A DNA stretch of 5,541 nucleotides, taken from the NCBI GenBank assembly GCA_046261875.1, contig JBHENW010000125.1, forward strand, positions 1 to 5,541. The letters are read 5' to 3'. The notes under the pieces are model-generated. The model was not told the origin of the DNA. It did not search any database and saw only the letters and a program-made list of their open reading frames with translations. Positions within the stretch are counted from its first letter, which is position 1. Each line of letters begins with the position of its first letter. The translations under genes were made by a program, and so were the position numbers. Below are positions 1-5,541 of the stretch, one piece after another. This DNA is from JBHENW01 sp046261875 (GTDB lineage Bacteria; Acidobacteriota; Thermoanaerobaculia; UBA5066; Gp7-AA6).

Positions 1-327
1 GCCGTGAAGAAGCAGCGTGAGCGTCACGACCGCGGCCGCGGAGCCGATCGCCGCGACCCGCCGCGGCGAACGCGCGAGCTTTCTCTCGGCGCGCCGCAGA
101 GCGACGCCCGTCCGGACGGCGGAGACGACGCGCGAGACCTCTTCGGCCGTGACTTCTTCGGCCGGCAGGGCCGCGAAGAGCAGGGAAGGATCGGCGCTCG
201 CGGCTTCCTCGACGCACGCGCGGCAGGCCCGCAGGTGCTCCCGGATCTCGCGGCGCTCTTCCGCGTCGAGGCGGTCTTCGCCGTAGAGGGAGAAACGCTC
301 GCGGGCCTTCGCGCAGGCGGCGCTCAT
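1..327 (-). CDS. Zinc-binding anti-sigma factor (zf-HC2/ZAS type), N-terminal 109 residues, C-terminus outside window
   Basis: This reading frame starts at the ATG at 327-325 and stays open for 109 codons to the left edge, so its C-terminus is missing. The N-terminus carries the ZAS zinc-site pattern of anti-sigma factors: Cys5, then His31-x3-Cys35-x2-Cys38 within HLRACRACVEE. It is preceded by the usual stretch of charged helix (RERFSLYGEDRL). A basic segment (residues 78-90) is followed by a hydrophobic run starting near residue 91 (VAAIGSAAAVVTLTLLL), which looks like the start of a single membrane-spanning helix. The expected role, known for the family, is to hold the partner sigma factor inactive at the membrane until a signal arrives. 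Its start overlaps the sigma factor stop by ATGA, so the two are probably translationally coupled. The sensing domain would lie beyond the window, so the signal cannot be inferred. Confidence 0.85.
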   Translation of the reverse strand, partial: MSAACAKARERFSLYGEDRLDAEERREIREHLRACRACVEEAASADPSLLFAALPAEEVTAEEVSRVVSAVRTGVALRRAERKLARSPRRVAAIGSAAAVVTLTLLLHG

Positions 328-950
328 GGCTTGCGCCCTCTGCGCATGAGCGCCGGATAGATCTTTCCGAGCTCGCGCCGCAGCACCTTGCGCGCATTGA
401 AGAGGTGGTTGCGCACCGTGGACTCGCCGCATCCCAGGATCTCGGCGATCTCCCGCGTGTCGCAGTCCTGCATTTCCCGCAGGACGAACGCCGCCTTCTG
501 CTTGCCGGTCATCGCTCCGGAGACCTGGTGGAAGAGCCGCGCGATCTCGCCGTCTTCGGCGGCCCGGCTGGCCTCCCCGGACGTGTCTTCCTGCCGCGAC
601 CGGACCAGGTAGAGGGTCGCGCCGTGGGCCTTCTCGCGGCTGCGAGCGCTGCGCAGGAAGTCGATGGAGAGGTTCGTCGCGATGCGATACAGCCAGGTGT
701 TGAACGAATAGCGGTCGTCGTATCGTCCGAGCTGCTCCCAGACGCGCAGGAAGACCATCTGGGCGACGTCCCGGGCATCTTCCGTGTTGCCGAGGATCCG
801 CCGCGCCACCGAGATGACCGCCGGGGTCTTGCGGGCGACGAGCGCCTCGAAGGCCACGAGATCACCCCCCCGCGCCTGGACGGCCAGCAGGCGGTCGCTC
901 TCGCGCTCGGATTCCTCCCGCCGCTGGTCCCGGCTGTAAACGAGCTCCAT
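324..950 (-). CDS. ECF-family RNA polymerase sigma factor (RpoE-like)
   Basis: The 208-residue protein is a group 4 (ECF) sigma factor that directs RNA polymerase to a dedicated promoter set. Region sigma-2 spans about residues 33-102. It contains DARDVAQMVFLRVW (58-71) for core binding and FNTWLYRIATNLSIDFLR (83-100) for -10 recognition. After a linker, sigma-4 covers about 147-194, with a helix-turn-helix around TREIAEILGCGESTVRNHL for -35 recognition. The ATG at 950 is preferred because AGGG lies five bases before it on the minus strand and the protein then has normal ECF length. An in-frame ATG at 1004 would add 18 residues (beginning MWRKKPP), but it has no upstream Shine-Dalgarno match. 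The stop overlaps the start of the downstream anti-sigma gene by ATGA. The regulon is unknown, and the subgroup cannot be assigned by eye. Confidence 0.95.
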   Translation of the reverse strand: MELVYSRDQRREESERESDRLLAVQARGGDLVAFEALVARKTPAVISVARRILGNTEDARDVAQMVFLRVWEQLGRYDDRYSFNTWLYRIATNLSIDFLRSARSREKAHGATLYLVRSRQEDTSGEASRAAEDGEIARLFHQVSGAMTGKQKAAFVLREMQDCDTREIAEILGCGESTVRNHLFNARKVLRRELGKIYPALMRRGRKP

Positions 951-1089
951 CCGTTCCCTATACGGAGCCGGGCCGGGTTCCGTTGGGGGCTTTTTCCTCC
1001 ACATAAACTTTTGAATGGTCTCATGTTAGGTGCTTTCCAGCAAGCGGGCCACGCCCCGAGCGCCGACGTGTGCGCTGCGACCGGAACAA
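951..1089. promoter_or_regulatory. Divergent intergenic region between sigma factor and LPS operon
   Basis: Promoters for both the leftward sigma/anti-sigma pair and the rightward LPS operon should lie in this 139-bp gap. The AT-rich patch at about 991-1028 is the likeliest place, because it stands out from the GC-rich surroundings. On the plus strand TTGAAT (1011-1016) could serve as a -35 element, but the hexamer 17 bases further on (TTTCCA) is a poor -10. No strong promoter, operator or terminator can be named. The gap would shrink if the sigma factor began at 1004 or waaA at 1030. Confidence 0.4.
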
Positions 1090-2400
1090 ATGAGAGCGCA
1101 GGAGCGGGGGTGGACGGTAATCTCTGTGCGTTTGTTGCTCTATCGGCTTCTCGCCACCTCCGCGCTGCTCGCCTATTCCCCTTTCGCGCTTCTTCGCTCG
1201 CTCGCGGGACGCCGCCAGTTGGGAGACATCCGGGGCCGGCTCGGCCGCTCTCCCTACCCGGACTTGGACGGCGGCGTGTGGGTGCACGCGGTTTCCGTGG
1301 GCGAGGTCGGTGTGGCGAGGAGCCTCCTCCGGAGCGTCGCGCGCATGGTCCCTGGCCGCCGTCTCGGCCTCTCGGTCACGACGCGGGCCGGCCGGGAGCT
1401 CGCCGAACGCACCGCCGGCGAGGTACCGGTTTTCGCTTTTCCTCTGGAGCTCTCGGGCGCGGTCGACCGCGCCCTGGACTCGGTCCGCCCCGGCCTCGTT
1501 CTCCTGACGGAAACGGAGCTCTGGCCTCTCTTCCTGGAGCGCGCCCGGGCCCGGGGCGTTCCGGTCGCGCTCGTCAACGGCCGCCTCTCCGAGCGGTCCT
1601 GGAAGCGTTACCGGCTCATCCGGCCCTGGTTCGCCCGCGTGCTCGGTCACGTCTCCCGCTTCGCGATGCAGAGCGAGCGGGATGCCGAGCGGATCGCTTC
1701 TCTCGGGGCGCCGCCGGCGAACATCCGCGTCACCGGCAACCTCAAGTACGACGTCGCCGCGCCGCCCCCGTTCCCGGACGCCGACCGGATCCGCGCGACG
1801 GCGCGGGGCCGGCCGATCCTCGTGGCCGGCTCGACCGGGGAGGGGGAGGAGTCGCGCGTCCTGGAGGCCTGGAAGCGGCTTTCCGCGCCCACGCTGCTCG
1901 CCCTCGCGCCCAGGCGCCCCGAGCGGTTCGGGAGCGTGGCCGCGGAGCTCGAGCGCCGCGGCGAGCGCGTGCTGCGCCGCTCGGGGCCGGCCAAGCCCGG
2001 CGCCACCGTCTATCTGCTCGACTCGATCGGAGAGCTCGCTTCGCTCTATCGTGAAGGGGCGATCGCTTTCCTCGGAGGGAGCCTGGTCCCCGCGGGCGGG
2101 CACAATCCGATCGAAGCCTGGGCCGCCGGATCCCCCGTCGTCGTGGGCCCCTCGACCGAAAACTTCGCCGACGTCGTCGGACGGGGAGAGAAGCTCGGGA
2201 TCCTGCGCCGCGTGGCCGACGAGGCCGGCCTGGCCCGGGCGTGGGAGGAGGCGCTCGCGGATCCGGCAGCCACGAAGCGAGCCGGCGCGCAGGCGGAGCG
2301 TTTCGTGGCCGAGAGCCGCGGAGCCGCCGATCTGACGGCCGCGTTCGTCCTGCCGCTTTTGCCGACCGCCGCCTCCCGGCCCGCGAGTCGCGCGGGATGA
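1090..2400 (+). CDS. waaA: 3-deoxy-D-manno-octulosonic acid (Kdo) transferase, GT30 family
   Basis: WaaA (KdtA) transfers Kdo from CMP-Kdo to the lipid A precursor on the inner face of the cytoplasmic membrane. The 436-residue product carries the family signatures in order (numbering from the ATG at 1090): N-terminal hydrophobic anchor (about 14-34), HAVSVGE (66-72, with the conserved catalytic-region Glu), TETELWP (140-146), NGRLSERS (163-170), GNLKYD (216-221), GSTGEGEE (247-254), PRRPERF (274-280), DSIGEL (311-316) and GGSLVPAGGHNPIEA (329-343). Length matches the usual 420-440. The start is uncertain. GTG at 1030 would add 20 non-conserved residues. GTG at 1126 would give MRLLLYRLL, closest to the usual family N-terminus, with GGACGG eight bases upstream. 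The stop overlaps the lpxK start (ATGA). Whether it adds one or more Kdo residues cannot be read from sequence. Confidence 0.95.
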   Translation: MRAQERGWTVISVRLLLYRLLATSALLAYSPFALLRSLAGRRQLGDIRGRLGRSPYPDLDGGVWVHAVSVGEVGVARSLLRSVARMVPGRRLGLSVTTRAGRELAERTAGEVPVFAFPLELSGAVDRALDSVRPGLVLLTETELWPLFLERARARGVPVALVNGRLSERSWKRYRLIRPWFARVLGHVSRFAMQSERDAERIASLGAPPANIRVTGNLKYDVAAPPPFPDADRIRATARGRPILVAGSTGEGEESRVLEAWKRLSAPTLLALAPRRPERFGSVAAELERRGERVLRRSGPAKPGATVYLLDSIGELASLYREGAIAFLGGSLVPAGGHNPIEAWAAGSPVVVGPSTENFADVVGRGEKLGILRRVADEAGLARAWEEALADPAATKRAGAQAERFVAESRGAADLTAAFVLPLLPTAASRPASRAG

Positions 2401-3422
2401 GCTCACCCCTTTCGGCCTTGTACGGCTCCCTCCTGGAGCGTCGCGCGCGCCTCTATGCAACCGGCAGGCGCGCCTCCCACCGCCTCGCGCATCCCGTCGT
2501 GTCCGTCGGCAACATCACGATGGGCGGCACGGGAAAGACACCGTTCGTGGAGTTTCTGGCGCGGCGGCTCCGGTTCGAGGGGCGTCGCCCGGCCGTCCTT
2601 TCGCGCGGTTACGGCCGCCGCTCGCAGGGCGTGGTCGTCGTCTCGCGCGGAGATGGTCCGCTGGTCTCGCCCGAAGAGGGAGGCGATGAGCCGGTCGCGC
2701 TGGCGCGCCGCCTGCCCGGCGTTCTCGTGGTCGTCGGCGAGCGGCGGGTCGAAGCCGGCCGGGCGGCGGAGACGCTCGGGGCCGACGTCCTGGTCCTGGA
2801 CGACGGATACCAGCATCTCTCGCTCCAGCGCGACCTCGACCTGCTCCTGCTCGATGCCCGCGATCCCTTCGGGGGCGGACGCTTCCCGCCCCGGGGACGG
2901 CTGCGGGAGCCCCTTTCCGCGCTGTCGCGGGCGAGCGCCTTCGTCTTTACCCGGGTCGAACGCCAGCCGCCGGAGCGGGAGGCGCTCGCCCGGCTGCGCG
3001 AAGCCAACCCGGCCGCCCCCGTCTTCACCGCGCGCCTGCGTCCGACGGGGCTGTGCGACGAGGCCGGCTCACCCGTGGACGCGCCCGAGCTGTTGCGACG
3101 CCGCTTCATCGCCGTGTGCGGGATCGCCCGCCCCGAGGGCTTCCGCGCCTCGTTGAAGGACCTCGACCTCGCTCCGGAGGAGATCCTGACCTTCCCCGAC
3201 CACCACCGCTACGGCGCGCGCGATCTCGCGCGCATCCGGCGGACGGCGGAGGAGACCGGCAGCTCCTGGATCGCCACCACGGAGAAGGACGCGGTCAAGC
3301 TCGCGGGGCGGATTTTTCTCCCGCTTCTCAGCGTGCGTCTGGGAGTCGAGGTCCTCGAACCGGGCTTCTTCACCCTGCTCTCGTCGGTTCTCTCGCCCGC
3401 TCGGGCCGCGGAGCCGACATGA
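2397..3422 (+). CDS. lpxK: Tetraacyldisaccharide 4'-kinase
   Basis: LpxK uses ATP to phosphorylate the 4' position of the tetraacyldisaccharide lipid A precursor, giving lipid IVA, at the cytoplasmic membrane. The 341-residue protein shows the family motifs in order: VSVGNITMGGTGKTP with its Walker A loop (GGTGKTP, 43-49), SRGYGRR (69-75), GDEP (96-99), DDGYQH (135-140), PPRGRLREP (164-172), FPDHHRY (266-272) and TEKDAVKL (295-302). The start at 2397 is chosen because the ATG overlaps the waaA stop as ATGA and the protein then begins just before conserved sequence. The N-terminus (MSSPLSALYGSLLERRARL) is shorter and less hydrophobic than the membrane helix of E. coli LpxK, so the protein may bind the membrane peripherally. 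Its place straight after waaA fits consecutive pathway steps. Confidence 0.96.
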   Translation: MSSPLSALYGSLLERRARLYATGRRASHRLAHPVVSVGNITMGGTGKTPFVEFLARRLRFEGRRPAVLSRGYGRRSQGVVVVSRGDGPLVSPEEGGDEPVALARRLPGVLVVVGERRVEAGRAAETLGADVLVLDDGYQHLSLQRDLDLLLLDARDPFGGGRFPPRGRLREPLSALSRASAFVFTRVERQPPEREALARLREANPAAPVFTARLRPTGLCDEAGSPVDAPELLRRRFIAVCGIARPEGFRASLKDLDLAPEEILTFPDHHRYGARDLARIRRTAEETGSSWIATTEKDAVKLAGRIFLPLLSVRLGVEVLEPGFFTLLSSVLSPARAAEPT

Positions 3423-4393
3423 GGAGCTCTCCATCGGCCGTCTACGAGCTCCAGCAGATCCGGGGCGTCCGTCCCTCCGCGAAGAAGAAGCGCCGGTCGA
3501 ATGCGCGGCACCGCGCCGAATACTTCGCGTTCCGGGTTTTTACCGCCGCGCTCGGCCGGCTGCCGCCGCGCGCCGCCCGGGCGATCGCCGCGAAGACCGC
3601 ATGGCTGCTCCTCCGCGCGGCGGGGTCCCGCCGGAGGATTCTCTGGAAGAACCTCGCGCACGCATTTCCCGAGAAGAGCCCGGCGGAGATCGCCGCGATC
3701 GCGCGCGGCTCGGTGGAGACGACCGCGCGAAGTCTGGTGGACTTTCTGGAGGTCTCGCGCGGTACGGGGGAAGAGCTTCTCCGGCGAGTGGAGATCTCCG
3801 GCCGGGAGCACCTGGAAGGCGCGCGCGCGCGCGGGCAAGGCGTCTTCCTCCTTTCCGCTCACTTCGGAAGCTGGGAGATCGGCGCGCTGGCGGCCGGACT
3901 CCTCGGGGAGCCGATCGCGCCCCTCGTGCGGCCGCTCGACAACCCGCTCCTCGAAGCGGAGCTGACCCGCCGGCGCAGCCGGTTCGGGAACGAGGTCATC
4001 GCCAAGCGGGACGCGGCGCGCGAGCTGCTCCGCGCCATGCGGCGCAATCGGACGGTCGCGATCCTCGTGGACCAGAACGTCCTGCCCCAGGAGGCGGTGT
4101 TCGTCCCCTTCTTCGGTCGGCTCGCCGCGACGACCCCATCGCTCGCGCTGCTCCAGCTGAAGACGGGCGCGGCCGTGGTCCCGGTCTTCACCTGGCCGAA
4201 GGGCGACGGGCAATACCGCCTCGGCTTCGAGGAGCCGATCCTTTCGGACCCGGACCGGGACCTGTCGCGCGCCGAGAAGGTGCGGCTGCTGACGGAGCGT
4301 TACATGTCCGTGACGGAGGCGGCGATCCGGGGCGATCCCTGCGCCTGGCTCTGGATCCACAACCGCTGGCGCACGCGTCCGGTCTCCGAGTGA
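3419..4393 (+). CDS. lpxL: Lipid A biosynthesis acyltransferase, LpxL/HtrB family
   Basis: The 324-residue protein belongs to the LpxL/LpxM (HtrB/MsbB) lysophospholipid-type acyltransferases, which add a secondary acyl chain to Kdo-lipid A from acyl-carrier protein at the inner membrane. Visible motifs are HFGSWE (148-153, the catalytic H-x4-D/E pair, here His148 and Glu153), RPLDNPLLE (171-179), ILVDQNV (215-221), VFVPFFGRLAATTPSLAL (227-244) and the C-terminal WIHNRWRTRP (312-321). The start at 3419 overlaps the lpxK stop (ATGA) and has GGAG five bases upstream. Family-like sequence begins only at about residue 31 (HRAEYFAFRVF). The first 30 residues are a basic extension with KKKRR, and no better start exists downstream. 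Acyl chain and position specificity cannot be predicted. The symbol marks the family rather than a proven LpxL activity. Confidence 0.92.
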   Translation: MRSSPSAVYELQQIRGVRPSAKKKRRSNARHRAEYFAFRVFTAALGRLPPRAARAIAAKTAWLLLRAAGSRRRILWKNLAHAFPEKSPAEIAAIARGSVETTARSLVDFLEVSRGTGEELLRRVEISGREHLEGARARGQGVFLLSAHFGSWEIGALAAGLLGEPIAPLVRPLDNPLLEAELTRRRSRFGNEVIAKRDAARELLRAMRRNRTVAILVDQNVLPQEAVFVPFFGRLAATTPSLALLQLKTGAAVVPVFTWPKGDGQYRLGFEEPILSDPDRDLSRAEKVRLLTERYMSVTEAAIRGDPCAWLWIHNRWRTRPVSE

Positions 4394-5406
4394 GCGTCCC
4401 GGCCGGGGCGCGGATGATCTACGCCCCGACCTGGCTCGGGGACGCCACGATGTCGCTGCCGACCCTGCGCGCGATCAAGCGCGCCCATCCGGAAGAGCCG
4501 CTCCTCGTCTTCGCCGGCCGGGGACCGGGAGCCATCTACCGGGCTGAGGGGACCGCGACACACCTCCTGCTTTCCAGCGGGAACTTCTTCGAGGACCTCC
4601 GACGGCTCCGCGAGGCGGCGCCCCGGGAAGTCTGGCTCATCGCCCTGTCTTTCCGCGCCGCGCTCCTGGCGGCCCTGTCGGGGGCGGCAGACCGGATCGG
4701 GTTCGCGACCGACCGCCGCGGGTTTCTCCTGACCCGACGCCTGCCGCCGCCCGGCGTGGCGGAGCACCAGCTCGAGAGTCTCCGTCGGCTCGTCGAGTCG
4801 CGCGGCATTCCGGCCGACGAGGAGCCACCCCGGCTCCCGGCCTCGCTCCGGGAGCTCGCGCGGGAGCCGCTGGAGCGCGCGGGGCTCGCCGGGATCCGAG
4901 ATTTCGTCCTGCTGGCGCCCGGATCTTCGAACCCGGGCAAGCGCTGGCCCGCCGCGCGCTTCGGTCAGCTGGCGGCCGAGCTCGACCGCCGCGGCCTCGC
5001 CTGCGGAATCGTCATCGGCCCGGGCGAGCGGGTGCTCGCGCGGACGGTCTCCGAAGCCGCGGGTCGGCCGCTGCCGGTTCTGGGCGAGGACCTCGATCCC
5101 GCAGGGCTCGCCGGCCTGCTCGCCCACGCGCGGGTCGTCGTGTGCAACGACTCGGGAGCGATGCACCTGGCCGCCGCGGTCGGGGCGCCCCTCGTCGCCC
5201 TCTTCGGGTTGACGGATCCCCGGCTGACCTCGCCGACCGGATCTCCCTATCGTCTGCTCGACGGCCACCATCCGGGGGCGGATCCGGAAGGTCGCCACGG
5301 CAAGGAGCTCGAGCGCATCCCGGTCTCCGACGTGGCTCGCGCGGTGGAGGAGCTGATCTCCCAACCGGCCCGGCCGCCCGCGCCGGGCCTGCGGGGGGCG
5401 CCCTAG
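4390..5406 (+). CDS. waaF: ADP-heptose:LPS heptosyltransferase (GT9), WaaF-like
   Basis: GT9 heptosyltransferases move heptose from an ADP-activated donor onto the inner core of lipopolysaccharide in the cytoplasm. The 338-residue protein has the N-terminal acceptor-side motif WLGDATMSLPTLRAIK (15-30, with the conserved Asp18), SFRAALLAALSGAADRIGF (87-105), the donor-binding PGSSNPGKRWP (177-187, Lys184) and CNDSGAMHLAAAVGAPLVALFG (252-273). These match WaaF (heptosyltransferase II) better than WaaC, but the choice between family members is by pattern only. The GTG at 4390 is chosen because it overlaps the lpxL stop as GTGA and leaves room for the first beta strand. An ATG at 4414 would start at MIYAPTW, slightly short for the fold. 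After VEELI the last 15 residues are a Pro/Gly/Ala-rich tail, and the TAG stop falls where base composition changes towards the insertion sequence. Confidence 0.9.
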   Translation: MSVPAGARMIYAPTWLGDATMSLPTLRAIKRAHPEEPLLVFAGRGPGAIYRAEGTATHLLLSSGNFFEDLRRLREAAPREVWLIALSFRAALLAALSGAADRIGFATDRRGFLLTRRLPPPGVAEHQLESLRRLVESRGIPADEEPPRLPASLRELAREPLERAGLAGIRDFVLLAPGSSNPGKRWPAARFGQLAAELDRRGLACGIVIGPGERVLARTVSEAAGRPLPVLGEDLDPAGLAGLLAHARVVVCNDSGAMHLAAAVGAPLVALFGLTDPRLTSPTGSPYRLLDGHHPGADPEGRHGKELERIPVSDVARAVEELISQPARPPAPGLRGAP

Positions 5407-5417
5407 TCAATATGGAG

Positions 5418-5490
5418 TGACCGGTTCCGTCGCGTAGATGCGTGGGTTGCAGCTTTACGCTGTAGAGCCACATACGGGAGGAACCGGTCA
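5418..5490 (+). repeat. Perfect 11-bp inverted repeat enclosing a nested hairpin in the transposase leader
   Basis: TGACCGGTTCC (5418-5428) is the exact reverse complement of GGAACCGGTCA (5480-5490). A G-T pair at 5417/5491 could extend it. Inside the 51-base loop a second structure fits: GTGG (5442-5445) pairs with CCAC (5468-5471), and GCAGC (5449-5453) pairs with GCTGT (5459-5463, last pair G-U) around a TTTAC loop. As RNA this gives one long stem with an asymmetric 13/8 internal loop and an inner two-part hairpin. The 3' arm ends at the A of the transposase ATG. It could be part of a guide (bridge-type) RNA of the element or a fold that limits transposase translation. Confidence 0.75.
5476..5481 (+). 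promoter_or_regulatory. Ribosome binding site of the transposase, partly inside the hairpin stem
   Basis: GGGAGG lies eight bases before the ATG at 5490 and is the strongest Shine-Dalgarno match in the window. Its last two bases (5480-5481) and the A of the start codon fall in the 3' arm of the 11-bp inverted repeat. Pairing of the two arms would therefore partly hide the translation start. Confidence 0.7.
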
Positions 5491-5541
5491 TGAAGGATTC
5501 TACGTTTTGGGTTGGTTTGGATTGGCATGCGGACTGGGTGA
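5490..5541 (+). CDS. IS110-family-like transposase, first 17 codons only
   Basis: The frame opens with ATG at 5490 after a strong GGAGG and reads MKDSTFWVGLDWHADWV to the window edge. The VGLDWHA pattern near the N-terminus matches the first motif of IS110-family DEDD transposases, in which the Asp of a VGID/VGLD turn (Asp11 here) is the first catalytic acidic residue of the RuvC-like domain. Only this motif is visible, so the family call rests on a short stretch plus the sudden composition change. The remaining acidic residues and the C-terminal serine-containing domain lie outside. Whether the element belongs to the IS110 or IS1111 subgroup cannot be told, and that decides which end would carry a bridge RNA. 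Confidence 0.72.
   Translation, partial: MKDSTFWVGLDWHADWV

Larger units (their letters stand above)
5407..5541 (+). mobile_element. Left end of an IS110-family-like insertion sequence, runs off window
   Basis: GC content drops to 53% directly after the waaF stop, and a transposase-like start follows 83 bases later. The exact left boundary cannot be seen. It lies somewhere between about 5400 and 5418, the last being the first base of the long inverted repeat. IS110 elements generally lack obvious terminal repeats and target duplications, so the boundary needs the other end or an empty site. The element sits in the same direction as the LPS operon and would receive read-through transcription. 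Confidence 0.7.

Noticed and set aside
959..981. ECF-like promoter on the minus strand before the sigma gene: GGAACC (981-976) and CGTATA (964-959)
   Set aside because: The two boxes are separated by only 11 bases, about five fewer than usual for ECF promoters, and the second box would leave almost no leader before the ATG at 950.
405..2054. 549-codon plus-strand open frame across the sigma gene and waaA
   Set aside because: It overlaps two clearly conserved genes, its translation is Arg/Pro/Gly/Ala-rich with no recognisable domain, and stop codons are rare by chance in this high-GC sequence.
2241..2396. Upstream 52-codon extension of the lpxK frame
   Set aside because: It overlaps the conserved C-terminus of waaA, is Arg/Gly-rich and has no membrane helix; the ATG at 2397 fits the family and the overlap pattern.
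1021..2460. 479-codon minus-strand open frame antisense to waaA
   Set aside because: Composition artefact: low-complexity Arg/Gly/Ala-rich product without motifs, fully antisense to a well-supported gene.
3601..4389. Upstream 263-codon extension of the waaF frame
   Set aside because: It runs through lpxL in another frame and reads as Arg/Ala/Gly-rich noise; family similarity begins only after the GTG at 4390.
3209..5364. Long minus-strand open frames (354 and 383 codons) antisense to the lpxK end, lpxL and waaF
   Set aside because: Same high-GC antisense effect; no motifs, no sensible start context, and they oppose conserved coding sequence.
5407..5490. Rho-independent terminator after waaF
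   Set aside because: The inverted repeat has a 51-base loop and no T-run after the 3' arm; that arm instead runs into the transposase start codon.
1..5541. CRISPR array, tRNA or rRNA gene
   Set aside because: No spaced direct repeats and no cloverleaf or rRNA-like stretch could be seen on either strand.

Overview
The window comes from a high-GC Gram-negative bacterium. GC content looks to be around 70% over the first 5.4 kb. The genes are tightly packed and the central block makes the inner part of lipopolysaccharide (lipid A, Kdo, heptose). The exact lineage cannot be fixed from the sequence. The gene order and composition would fit an Acidobacteriota-like, deltaproteobacterial or similar genome, but this is a guess.

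Layout. (1) Positions 1-950, minus strand: an ECF sigma factor followed by a zinc-binding anti-sigma factor that runs off the left edge. The two overlap by an ATGA, a typical co-translated regulator pair. (2) Positions 951-1089: a short divergent intergenic region with no convincing consensus promoter. (3) Positions 1090-5406, plus strand: four genes in one tight operon, waaA/kdtA (Kdo transferase), lpxK (lipid A 4'-kinase), an lpxL/htrB-type lipid A acyltransferase and a waaF-type heptosyltransferase. Each gene starts inside the stop codon of the one before (ATGA, ATGA, GTGA). (4) Positions 5407-5541: GC drops to 53% (72 of 135 bases). Here lies the left end of an insertion sequence with the first 17 codons of an IS110-family-like transposase in the same direction as the operon. 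It is preceded by a strongly structured 73-nt leader built on a perfect 11-bp inverted repeat.

How the parts work together. LpxK phosphorylates the lipid A precursor at the 4' position, WaaA adds Kdo, the LpxL-type enzyme adds a secondary acyl chain, and WaaF-type enzymes extend the core with heptose. The operon therefore codes for consecutive inner-membrane or cytoplasmic-face steps from lipid A precursor to heptose-bearing inner core. The divergent sigma/anti-sigma pair is a candidate for envelope-related control, but nothing in the sequence proves that it controls this operon.

Most of the window is well-known biology. The least ordinary part is the right edge: the IS110-like transposase start and the folded leader before it. 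The leader could be part of a bridge-RNA-type guide or a translational lock on the transposase.
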